Below are positions 1-10,200 of a stretch of 64,000 bases of DNA, piece after piece. A model generated the notes under the pieces. It did not search any database and was not told the origin of the DNA. It was given only the letters and a program-made list of their open reading frames with translations. The position numbers were made by a program, and so were the translations under genes. Origin of the DNA: Aureobasidium sp. EXF-3400 (Eukaryota; Ascomycota; Dothideomycetes; Dothideales; Saccotheciaceae); assembly GCA_024195585.1 (NCBI GenBank), contig SWBL01000001.1:248001-312000 (forward strand), written 5' to 3'. The first letter of the stretch is position 1. Each line of letters starts with the position of its first letter.

Positions 1-62
1 TCATAGGCTCAAAACATATATACATCGAATCTTCTCTACAACCTGACCTGTCCGTAATCTAT

Positions 63-2669
63 CTAAACGCACTGGTAGTACCAGTCATTCTGGACCTTGC
101 ATTCCGAGCCAGGCGCACATGTGGTAGGCCCCTGGTAGCCGATCCCACCGCAACGACCATACATAGGCACCTCAGTGTAAGCAGGGCTAGGAACAGCAAC
201 AGAAGTGATAGCGGTAGTGCCAGTAAAGGTAGCCGTCTGAGGAGTAGTTGCCACAGGTGCAGAAGTGATAGTAGCAGATCCAGGAGCTGAAGTCATAGCA
301 GCTGAGGAAGCCGCGACGGTAGACGAGATGGTAGATGAGGCAGAAGTAGCAGGAACAGTGGAAGAAGGAGCAGGAGTATCATCGCCACCGCTGACCTTCA
401 CGGCGAGAACCTTCTTTGCTGCAGCCTCGGCGGCAACCATAACGATGGCCTGTGTGTTTCCAGTGGGCAAGTCAGGGTGGAAAGAAGCATCAACAACAAA
501 CAGATTGTCAGTACCGTAGACCTTGGTGTCCAAGTCCACAACTGCATCACCGCCCTTGCGACCATCCTCTGTTCCCATTTTGGCAGTACCTACGAAATGG
601 CTGCCAGTGACAAAAGTCTTTATAAGGTCTGCACCAGTAACGTTAGAAGAGGCAGTAAGACCAGCATCAAGAGTAAGAGTCGAGTTCTCGGTCTTTGAGA
701 AACTGATAAGTCTGTCGATGAAAGCAGCAAGGGCCTCCTTGTCCTCAGATGTGGTGAACCAGGGCTGGGTGATATATTCAGTCTTGCCTGCTGCGGTGAC
801 GCCAATTTCACCAACAGAAGTAAGTCCGTGGGTAAGGTAGATCTTCATCTTGATAGTGTCGTTGGATGGCGAGTTGCAAGTTCCCTGGACAAAGCGCTCG
901 ATGCCATCAGTGCCATTGACCGAGGACCAGAAGTTGAGGCGTTGACCACCTTGCACCAGCAAACCGCTGCCGTGAGCAAAGGAATCCACATCCATACTGT
1001 TAGGGGCTGTGAAGGCAGTGGTGTCCAGAGAAGACAGTGAAGACTTAGTCTTGAACTTCAGAGTAACGATGGGGTGATCCTTGAGACCTTTGCCAACTGG
1101 CAGATCAATCCATTCGGCCTCTTCAGGGAGAATGACGGCAACGCTACCACTCTGGACAGTCTTGATTTGGGCGGCAGGGCCAATACCACTGTTGATCAGG
1201 ATACGAGGAGTGCTAAGGGCGCCTCCTGCAAGAACAACTTTACCACCGGTCTTGACATTGATGATTTGACGGCTTCCATCCAGGAGCTCAACTTCGACAC
1301 CGGTGACAAAGGAAGACTTGCGAATGGCGCGGATGACTGTGCTGTTAAGCTGGATATGGAAGTTCTTCTTTGCCTTGGCGAGAGGGAGGTATGTCATGAC
1401 AGGACCAGCGCGAAGTCCATCCTGGATGTTCCAGGGAGGGTGCGAGAAGACATCAATCTTCTTGTTAGGTTCCTCAAGTGCATTGACAGAAGACCATCCA
1501 TTGCTGGTGAAGAAAGTAGACAGCACATCATAAGCGCCTTGGTCGTAGCGTTGACCATCCTTGGAAGGAGAAATAGTACCAAGGTTTCTCTCGTAGAAGC
1601 TCTCAGCAGAAGCCGAGACATCGGACCACTTCCAACCGGTAGGCCATTTGTCGTCAAAGTCACGTTCTTGGGGGCGGACAAACATCAAGGCATTGATCAT
1701 ACTGCTGCCTCCGAGCAGACATCCAGCTTGATCGGCAGTGTCGGTGCAGTACTCGTTGGTGACACCAGCGGTAGAGAGGTAGTAGGCCATCGCAGGGACG
1801 TCGTATTGAGTGGTGGTATCATTCCAGGACTCGACGGCACGACCACCTGATGCATAGGTAGAAGCGTCACCACGCTCGATCAAGAGAACCTCGGCGCCAG
1901 ACTCTGCAAGTCTCTCGGCAACAATGATACCAGCAGGACCTGCACCGGCGATGATGTAGTCATATGTCGAGTTCAAGGTGGTGGCAACAGGGGCAGTAGA
2001 AGTGCCGTTCTGGCCAGAACCAACAGTACCATTGGTGGGATTGCTAGGGGCAGGAGCGGTTGCCTCGGCCCACGAAGCCCAAGTGTCATAACTGGCGGAC
2101 GAAGAGTTGGCGAAAATGACTGCGAACGCACCGAATCCAGAGTGCAAGTTCAAAGCAGTGTCAACAGCAGAAGGCTTAGCAACAGCATCGTCAGAGAAAG
2201 CCCATCCAAAAGCATTGCCCTTGACTGTGTTAGGGAAGCTGTCATCGTCACCAGTAATGCAGCCATTGCAGACAAAGGTGTACGAGAAGTGAGTGCTGTT
2301 GACAAAGGTACCGTTGGCAATGGGAGTGGTGGTGGCATTTCCAGTGTAGACAGGAGGAGTTGTGTAACCTGAAGCTTGACGTACGGATGCCATCACATCT
2401 TCGCCGTTGGCCCATGCGACGATGAGGATGTGGTTGGCCATTTGAGCAGACAGATCGAGACCGGCCCATCCCTGAGTGGTAGGAGCAACAATCTGACCAA
2501 TAAAGTCTGTGCCCAGAGTCTCAGGTGTAGCAACACCAAATCGAGCTCCAGACTCGGAGTCCTGGTAACTCATGAAATCGATACCAGTGTTGAGATCATT
2601 GTATGCAACACTCTGAGCAAAGGCGCCCAATGCATAGGTAAGGGGAAGAAGAGCAGCGAAACGAGCCAT
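63..2669 (-). CDS. Cellobiose dehydrogenase, secreted flavocytochrome with C-terminal CBM1
   Basis: An intronless 868-aa reading frame starts at the ATG at 2669. Residues 1-19 look like a signal peptide. Residues ~20-205 form the CDH cytochrome b domain, with Met78 and His176 as likely haem ligands because their 98-residue spacing matches the family. A Ser/Thr/Asn-rich linker follows. The GMC-type FAD dehydrogenase begins near 236 with the dinucleotide-binding motif GAGPAG (242-247) and ends with the GSHFVGTAKMG and LPTGNTQ blocks, which carry the active-site His/Asn region. After a second Ser/Thr/Ala linker, residues ~836-868 are a fungal cellulose-binding CBM1 (CGGIGYQG...C...C...W.YYQC). 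Known role of the family: extracellular oxidation of cellobiose and electron transfer to lytic polysaccharide monooxygenases. The gene faces the Spd1-like gene across 1.1 kb. Confidence 0.93.
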   Translation of the reverse strand: MARFAALLPLTYALGAFAQSVAYNDLNTGIDFMSYQDSESGARFGVATPETLGTDFIGQIVAPTTQGWAGLDLSAQMANHILIVAWANGEDVMASVRQASGYTTPPVYTGNATTTPIANGTFVNSTHFSYTFVCNGCITGDDDSFPNTVKGNAFGWAFSDDAVAKPSAVDTALNLHSGFGAFAVIFANSSSASYDTWASWAEATAPAPSNPTNGTVGSGQNGTSTAPVATTLNSTYDYIIAGAGPAGIIVAERLAESGAEVLLIERGDASTYASGGRAVESWNDTTTQYDVPAMAYYLSTAGVTNEYCTDTADQAGCLLGGSSMINALMFVRPQERDFDDKWPTGWKWSDVSASAESFYERNLGTISPSKDGQRYDQGAYDVLSTFFTSNGWSSVNALEEPNKKIDVFSHPPWNIQDGLRAGPVMTYLPLAKAKKNFHIQLNSTVIRAIRKSSFVTGVEVELLDGSRQIINVKTGGKVVLAGGALSTPRILINSGIGPAAQIKTVQSGSVAVILPEEAEWIDLPVGKGLKDHPIVTLKFKTKSSLSSLDTTAFTAPNSMDVDSFAHGSGLLVQGGQRLNFWSSVNGTDGIERFVQGTCNSPSNDTIKMKIYLTHGLTSVGEIGVTAAGKTEYITQPWFTTSEDKEALAAFIDRLISFSKTENSTLTLDAGLTASSNVTGADLIKTFVTGSHFVGTAKMGTEDGRKGGDAVVDLDTKVYGTDNLFVVDASFHPDLPTGNTQAIVMVAAEAAAKKVLAVKVSGGDDTPAPSSTVPATSASSTISSTVAASSAAMTSAPGSATITSAPVATTPQTATFTGTTAITSVAVPSPAYTEVPMYGRCGGIGYQGPTTCAPGSECKVQNDWYYQCV

Positions 2670-3794
2670 GTTGCAAGAATAAAAGGATGAGTCGTGAGGA
2701 CTGTTTCAAAGCCGAAGAAAAGAATGAAGTAATGGACCGTTCAGGCCTGGAGACGACTTTTGGAAAGAGCGACAGGAATCCACCAGGGAGCTGTGCAAAC
2801 GAAAGACTGAGCCGTCAAGGCTGGAAGGAGCGACTGAGAAAAGACGAGAGGTTGACCTACGGACGAAGATACTGGAGCTGAGGCTGCTTTCTACATCTTA
2901 TGTACTCACCTACGGCAGAGTCTAGAAAGAGAATTTGCTCTAGATAGCAAAGCGCCAAGTCGGTACTCTACCTGCATAGCCGTTTCGCAGGGGGTGTAGC
3001 ATGTTTCGTGACGAGAAGACAGCGGGGCAGGAGGCATGAGCACATGTTTGCAAGGATGGTCAGCATTGCGATGTTGGGCAAAATCTCTGGTAGAGCGATA
3101 TAGGCGGGTCCAATGAGATTCGACCGATTATGGCCGAGTTGCAGAGATCGAAGAATGGGCATGAGGTCGAGATTCTGTCAGCAATTGCGATGAGTGACTT
3201 GTGGTTGAGGTTGTGCAGTGAAGGCACTTTCATCAAAAAGCTTTGTTAGCGTGTCAGAAAGTAGAGATAAGCGAGGGGTCAGCGTCGGCAAAGCGACTTG
3301 TACAGGCCAAGGTCATCTATACCAGACGCTGTCACGTCAAGATGGTTAGGAAAGACGGAGCGAAGGAGAAGATGTGGTGGGCCAGGTGTTTGTTTCATAT
3401 TGCGCCACTGAGCCCAGGGCTGAATCTGGTACATGCGACTTGCGGTACAGCGCCTCTAACCGAGCTGACGGATTGCTCGTTGTACGACCGAGATTATGTA
3501 CCTATATATCGATGTAGGAGCAGTATATGGTCAGACTTCCAGGTGGTTTGCGAAGTCATCTAGAAGTGGGCCCCTTCAAGAAGTAAGACGTGGATCCGAG
3601 AAAGATGTCATCGAGACAACTTAAGTTGGTTGTCGGACCGGGGATTGCCCCACCAACGAGCGTGACAGACACGCGGAACGCGTTAAGTGGAATTTGACCG
3701 TCATGTTGAACATTCATTCGACCATCCTCCTTCACACTTCTATACAGCATCTCCCTGCATAACTGCCTCATACTTCACACTGCACAAGACAATC
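2670..3794. other. Intergenic region between divergent CDH and Spd1-like genes
   Basis: This 1.1-kb stretch is the shared upstream region of two divergent genes. The open frames in it are short and unrecognisable. The only motif I would point to is an ACGCGT box near its right end, listed separately. Confidence 0.6.
3678..3683 (+). promoter_or_regulatory. MCB-like box (ACGCGT) upstream of the Spd1-like gene
   Basis: A perfect ACGCGT hexamer lies about 112 bp upstream of the ATG at 3795, with an imperfect ACGCGG just 5' of it. MBF binds this MluI cell-cycle box at G1/S genes in yeasts. A role here is inferred from position and from the S-phase function of the downstream family. Confidence 0.4.
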
Positions 3795-4541
3795 ATGGCA
3801 CACGTTCGCAAACGCCAGTTCCAACCTTCGAACCAGTCTTCGATCAGATCCTTCTTCACCACTGTCGGCACCAGCTCAGCCCCATCCACATCAGCAGCAG
3901 ACATCGACGAGTATGCACAGCCGCTGAAGCCCACCGTACCCGATCATGTGCAGTCCCTCCTCATTAACGTCGGCATGCGCGTTCGCAAATCCGTGCCTGA
4001 AGGATACAAGACACACAAGTCGCTGCCTGTGCCGAAAATCGAATACATGCATCCCGCCAGCATCCCCAATTACTCCTCGACCGACATCCCTACCAGCAGC
4101 GCGCCAGAACTCTACTCCAAACCCTCTGAGCTCGCTCCCTTCTGCGGACTCCACAAGATCGGCGGCTTCAGCTCTCAACCCACTTCCTCTGCTCCAGGCC
4201 TGTCAAACACACAATCCACCATTGCATCTTCAATCTCTACACCACAAACGCCACAGACAAACACACGCAAGAGAAGCTATGCAGACGATATGGAGGCAGA
4301 ACTCGATACATTCTTTGACGGCGAACAAGACCAAAACGACTCGATGCTTGACGATACCATCTCGCCTAAGCCGAAGTATCCTTTGAGTCACTCTTCAATG
4401 CCTGATCTGAGTGCACAGGCTGGTATTGTTAGCCCGCAGAGCAGACCTAAGGCGAGGATGAAGGTTCGCTCGCCTCATAAGCTGCTGATGGACTTTTCTG
4501 ATGAGGATGTTGCTTTCCTTCAGCCCATGGATTGCGAGTAA
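3795..4541 (+). CDS. SPD1: Spd1/Dif1-type ribonucleotide reductase inhibitor with PIP box
   Basis: This is a 248-aa intronless protein. I chose the ATG at 3795 because conserved features begin right after it; the frame also stays open upstream. Residues 14-21 read QSSIRSFF, a full PIP-box match (Q-x-x-I/L/M-x-x-F/Y-F/Y) for PCNA binding. Residues 60-73 (GMRVRK then SVPEGYKT) match the Hug-type core of fungal RNR inhibitors as I remember that family (Spd1, Dif1, Sml1-related). The rest is Ser/Pro-rich and probably disordered, with an acidic patch around EAELDTFFDGEQDQ. In fission yeast Spd1 restrains RNR and is destroyed by CRL4-Cdt2 in S phase; the PIP box fits that mode of control. The family call rests on motif recognition only. 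Confidence 0.7.
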   Translation: MAHVRKRQFQPSNQSSIRSFFTTVGTSSAPSTSAADIDEYAQPLKPTVPDHVQSLLINVGMRVRKSVPEGYKTHKSLPVPKIEYMHPASIPNYSSTDIPTSSAPELYSKPSELAPFCGLHKIGGFSSQPTSSAPGLSNTQSTIASSISTPQTPQTNTRKRSYADDMEAELDTFFDGEQDQNDSMLDDTISPKPKYPLSHSSMPDLSAQAGIVSPQSRPKARMKVRSPHKLLMDFSDEDVAFLQPMDCE

Positions 4542-4829
4542 GGGTGGTGTGTCGCTAACAACTTTGTTCTCATGGGAGCGAGACATGCTCAACATGGATA
4601 TCGTTCAACTGGTCTTTCGTATTTGCTTTGTTTTGTCATGGCGCTTTCTTATCTTGCTGTATCATGATTCTCTCTTGTATACCAACTCTTGTCCTCAGCT
4701 CCGCTGTAGTAATGATTATTGAATTATGGCATGTATCAAACCCGTCTTTTTGTGCAAAGATGTCCAGCAGGGGCTTGATGCTGCATCCAAGCAGCCCCCA
4801 GACTCCAATTGGTGCAATCATGCTGTTGT

Positions 4830-6451
4830 TCAGTGTGCCTTGTTCTTGCCTCTAACGATGATTGCTCCGCTGTTGACGTCCAACCTCCAACCATCCTGCT
4901 CGAGACCTTTCTTGACTGCGGGACCAAGAACACCCTTGCCACCAGCACTATGTCTACCCACACCCGTTATGATGCGGAAACCACTGGCACGCTCAGCAGC
5001 GCCAACTCGGCCATTGACCTTGTTCTCACCAAGCCCGTTCCACCACGCGTTTGTTCTCTGTCGAGCTATGCGCACAGCATTCTCCACAGTCACGCCGTGC
5101 AAGTCAATCTCAAAGGCCGAGGACTGCGCGTTGACTATGGCGTTTGCCTCAGCAGCTTGCGATTGATGCAACGCAGCCCCGTGGTCACGGCCGACCTGCG
5201 AATAATATCCAGCAGCGCCGCCCATGAGGCGGTCCGATCTTGACTTGCGGTATGCTGCGCGCGCTTGATCCATAGCAGCTTGTCTTGCCGCTCTGAGCTT
5301 GGCTGTTGAGCCAGAGGCGGATCCGAAGTCGACAGTTGATGTATCCGAGTCAAAACCGCTGTAAGTGGACACATCGTCTCCGTCTGAGATTCGTACAGGC
5401 GCATATTGAGGAATGATAACACGACTGCCAGTTTCGTGTGTGAGAGGTTTTGTTGTTAGTGCTTTGGCCAGTTCGCGAGCTGCTGTCATTGATGGTTGAG
5501 TCAGTTTGACAAGGGCCACCGAGTATTCGATCGCGAGGCCAGGGTATTCTTGGCTCAGAGCAGAAGCATCCACCTGGATTTCAGGTTCTTCAGATCGGCA
5601 ATCTTCTGGCAAAAAGGTTTTAAGAATTGCTGAGATGGTCCGCGCGACTGAACGATTTTCTTGGTTGTACAAAGAAAGCACGACTTGCGTAGGAATGTTG
5701 GCGCGATCCGAGATAAAGTCGACATCACCTTTAGCAGTCTGCCATTGGTTGGTTGATGGTCGCGATTCGGCAGGTTGCGAGGAGGCCCTCATATCGTCGA
5801 TAGTCTTGATGTTCTTGCCGCGTTTCTTGCCCTTGCGACCTCTTTTGACTGTGTTCTCCTCGCTGAAGGCGTCGATACCCTTAGCTGACACCTTGTCCTT
5901 GCCATCGGTAGTGCCGCCTTCCTCGAAATAGACCTGGTTCAACAGATCGTCAAAAGCGGGCTTCCATTTTGAATCATGATGGCCGAGTGTGTGAGAGATT
6001 GTGTATTCGGAAAGCGAGGGGAAGATGTCTCTCAGAATAGAGATCTTGGTGTTCTGGTCGCAAGCCTCGAAGTCGTATTCACCACGGTCTGGGGATCCTT
6101 CAGAATTCAGGTCGACGCTCGACACGCCATTGGACAGGCTAGTCATATCAGTAGAGCCAGAGGTTTCCGGCACAGATGTAGGGTGTTCGGGGCTGTAGTC
6201 TTCATGTTGGGCACCGCTTCCAGAGGCATCGAAGCCAGTAGCCTCTTCTTCGATGGCGGTGGCTTTGAGCGCGTGGAGTGTGGCCTTGACCTCAATGGCG
6301 GCTTCTGGGTTTGTCAAGTCATAGTCCGAGACAATGGCAGAGAAAAGAGCGGAATCAATCGGTGGACAGTATTCTGCCTGGTTGATGTTAGCGAACGTGA
6401 CATGGATCGAGTTCTATGACGGACCTCGAGTTGTTGGTAGAGATCATCCAT
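4830..6451 (-). CDS. CUE2: CUE-DUF1771-Smr protein, Cue2-like no-go-decay endonuclease
   Basis: There are two exons, 6451-6425 (nine codons) and 6377-4830. The 47-nt intron has a GTCCGT donor, a GCTAAC branch point and a CAG acceptor, giving 524 aa. The acceptor joins the first exon to a conserved stretch (AEYCPPIDSALF). A CUE-like helical domain with IFPSLSEYTI lies at ~119-161. DUF1771 (QARAAYRKSRSDRL) precedes a C-terminal Smr domain starting near 433 with IDLHGVTV and containing ITGVGRHS. In yeast Cue2 the D-x-H of the Smr domain is needed to cut mRNA in collided ribosomes; D434 and H436 are the equivalents here. The middle is Ser/Glu-rich and poorly conserved. A paralogous YPL199C-type role is the main alternative. 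Confidence 0.82.
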
Positions 6452-7285
6452 GTTCTAGTTTGCGATATAGGGGACAAAATTTCAGGTTTATAACAAATCG
6501 CATAATCACGATATACATGAGCGTGAGATCAGGGAGAGAGGGAAGAAAATCAAGTGAAGGTGTCTCGCGTGTGTTGGCGGTCGGTCTATGACAGCGCGAT
6601 CAGACTTTCAAGGTTCGCGCCCGAGCTTTGATAGAGACGGAGACCGTTTTGCGTGACGACATGGCTGCTTGGCCGGGGTTAAGGGAGCAGAGATAGAACA
6701 GGCAGCAGAATGGAAGATAGACAAACAGAGAAGGAGAAGCAAGAAAGAACAGAGACAACGTGACCTTTTGACCTACTGCAAGGTGAAGTTGAGGGTGTGC
6801 GACTTGTGACTCAGCGATGATTGGGCAAGATGGAATGGCATGAGAGAGCAAATGCGTGTCTCGGAGCGAGGCGCTTTGACGGCATATCAACGGGGCTGAT
6901 ACGCTCGGTGTCTTCTGGGCAAGTTACTCGTACCTTGCAACTGGCCAGTCTTCTGTCACTGTAACTCTGAAGATAGCTGCTATACCACAGCCTGCTGTTC
7001 TGCCGTATTGACCAAGTGAAGAAGCTCTTTGTGACAGACAGCAACATTTGCCAGCACAGGCTTGCTCTTTCCGTTCGCTTATGGAGCTGTGAAAGAAAGC
7101 TCCATGGATGAGCCAGAGCCACCAGTCGAACATTCATCAAGTGCAACCGCCTCAAGGTCAGCCAACCCAACACGCGATCGTCCATCACACACACCTCTTC
7201 CATCATCACAACTTCTGCTTTGCTTGACCCTTCTCCCATCTCCCACTGCCTAAATGACACAAGACCTTGGGTCGACTTGCCGCTC
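6452..7285. other. Intergenic promoter region, CUE2-like / UFD4-like
   Basis: This 0.83-kb region separates two divergent genes. Reading frames here are weak and of unusual composition. No RNA gene or repeat was seen. Confidence 0.6.
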
Positions 7286-10200
7286 ATGCCACCCAGAGTA
7301 ACTCGCTCTTCAGCGAGACTTGCCGCCCCGGCCCACCCTACTACCGACCCTACTGCTGCCACTTCACCTGGCAATTCTTTCCAACCCCCTCCGCCCTCCA
7401 CCACTACCTCCTCGTCCTCATCCCGCAAGCGCAAGCAATCCCAGGACGATCTCCCTCCGGCTGCCCCTTCGGACACCGCTCAACCCCGCAGATCCAAGAG
7501 AGCTCGCCTATCCAACCCTACCTCTGGCCAGAGCCAGTCATCCAAGCGCTCCAAGAACATGTCTTCGTCCAGCCATGATGACCAAGATCTGAGCCGTTCA
7601 GCTGTGAAATCATCCAGACACTCGCCCACATCACCAGACGACCACGCCTCCACCAGCAAACGTGCGTCATCCCGTAAGAAGAGCAGTCAAGGTCCGCCAG
7701 ATCTTTCATCCACTTCTTCTCATCATAAGTCTAATCCAGTTCTAGCTCCTACGTCTGGTCAACCCTCATCCTCACGCAAGTCTTCCAAGAAGTCCTCACA
7801 CAAGAAAGACGCTTCATCCAGTCGCCCCGAACCCGAACCACCGCGTATGCCCGTCGAGCACCATGACGACGAAGACGATTCGGAAGACAACGATGATGAC
7901 GATCAAGGAATAGATGAGGATGACGATGAAGATGCTGCTGCCGCGGCCGCTGCTCTAGGATACACCGGAGGCGAACCAGGCGACGATCCTTTCTCTGGTG
8001 CCTTCCTTAGTCGCTCAGGCATGCCCGCTGGTCTATCGAGTACCCTTCGTGCTCTTAGTGGTATGATGTCCGGTATGACCACACGCCTGCGAGGCATTTT
8101 GGAGAATCTTCGTGCGAAGGGTGACCCCTCAGTGCAAATGGTCGCACTCACTGAGCTCTCAGAAATTCTGCTCGTGTCCAACGAGGACAACCTTGCAGGC
8201 CACTTTTCGCCCGATCAGTTCGTCAAGGAGTTGGTGGAACTCATGCAGCCGAATGACTTCACTGGTGAAGAGAACCCCGAAATGATGCTGTTGGCTTGCA
8301 GATGTATCGCGAACTTGATGGAGGCTCTGCCTCAGGCTACTGCAAGCGTTGTATATGGCGGTGCTGTCCCTGTTCTGTGCCAGAAGCTCCTTGAGATCCA
8401 CTACATTGACGTCGCTGAGCAAGCACTCAGTACCTTGGAGAAGATTTCGATCGAGTTCCCTGCCTCTATCGTCCGTGAAGGTGGACTGAACGCCTGTCTA
8501 ACCTACCTCGATTTCTTCGCCACGAGCACCCAGAGAAGCGCCGTTACTACTGCCGCAAACTGTTGCAGAAACCTTTCCGAAGACTCGTTCCCTACCGTAC
8601 GCGATGTCATGCCTATTCTTCTCAACGTCCTGTCGAGTAGTGATCAGCGGGTCGTCGAACAAGGCTCGCTCTGTGTATCTAGGATCGTAGAGAGCTTCAG
8701 ATATCGCGAGTCTAAGCTTGAAGAGTTGGTCAGTCCTGAACTGCTGAAGGCTGTTCTCAGACTACTTCTACCTGGCACAACTACCATGATCGGACCCAGC
8801 ATTCATACCCAATTCTTGCGTGTTCTGTCTATCACCGCGAGAGCAAGTCCGCGCTTGGCGGTTGAGCTGCTGCGCATGGATGTTGTCGATACCCTTTATC
8901 AAGTCCTGACCGGAGTCTCGCCCCCGTCAAGCACTGATGATGCTGCCGTCAAGATCGATAAGAACATCATCATGCAAGCTCTCATCCGTACCCCACGCGA
9001 CCAGATCTTCGAGACTCTGAACGTCATCTGCGAGATTCTCCCTAGTGTTTCGCCGGACAATCTCATGTTCATCAACGACTTGACTGATGGTGGTAACCCT
9101 GGTCCGGGTAGTGTCTCCGTTGGCACTCGTGCTCGTAGCTCGCCCAACGATAACCGCTTGGAGCTCTTGCGAGAGTGTCAGCCCGAGGTTCGACGCTTTG
9201 CAGTTATACTCTTCCCGACTTTGATGCACGCATATACCAGTACTGTCAACCTCAGCGTTAGGCAGAAGGTGCTCACTGCACAGCTCAAGATGCTTTCTAA
9301 TCTCGATACCGATGTGCTCAAGGCTGCACTCTCGAATGTAGCTTACGCTTCACATCTCGCATCAATCCTAACACAGCAAGAGAACCCGATGCTTGTCACA
9401 TTTGCGTTGCAAATTGCTGAACTTCTTCTCAAGCGCCTGGAGTCAACCTACAGACCTCAATTCTACCGTGAAGGTGTCATGGCTGAGATTAGCAAGCTTG
9501 CACAGCGAGAACTTACCCCTACGAACTCTGCTGAATCGGACAACACCTCAGCACCACCCGCCGACGCTCCTTCATTCTCTGCAGAGCTTCCTGTAAGGCC
9601 TGAGCATGGTGAGGAAGATGACGGAGAACCTAGCGAGCCAGATTATCCCGATGAGGGTTCTGCTGGGGAGCATGACGATGACAATGATGACCACGACGAC
9701 GATGATGATGACGACTCGGGATCTGAATCTGGAGCACAAAACGTACACACACCTCCCACTGCTAGCGTCAGAGATATTATCACATCGCGAGCCCGCAAGT
9801 TCGTTGAGGCCTATCAGAACGATGGCGGACTCGGCGAGGCTTCAAGAGCCTTGTCGGAGCTCAAACGTCTTGCAGAAGACCTTCGCGAGTGTTACAACTC
9901 GAGCAATCTGTCAGACGGACCCGCATTGTTCCAACGCCTCGCTAAGCATTTCGATGGCGACACTCCGGAGACCATCACGAGCTATGAACTGCTCACTTCT
10001 GACATTGTCTCGACCCTTCTTGAGATCTTCAAGTCTTCAGACAGTCACACGGGTCGCGCTGCGAGGGCAGCTTTCTTGGATGCCTTCATGTCACAAAGAG
10101 ACCAGACTAAAATCACAGCTGGCAACACTGTTTCACCTGCCACTGCTTTCAGTGCCTTAGTCCACAAGCTCCAAGACTTGCTCAGCCGTACGGAGCACTT

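Noticed and set aside
1074..1850. 258-codon plus-strand frame
   Set aside because: It lies fully antisense to the CDH FAD domain, whose translation is strongly conserved.
7220..7285. Upstream in-frame ATG of the UFD4-like gene
   Set aside because: The 22 extra codons lack the basic Ser/Pro character of the family N-terminus; the ATG at 7286 is preferred, though the longer form is not excluded.
6811..7476. 221-codon minus-strand frame
   Set aside because: It overlaps the start of the UFD4-like gene and its promoter; no motif and no splice support.
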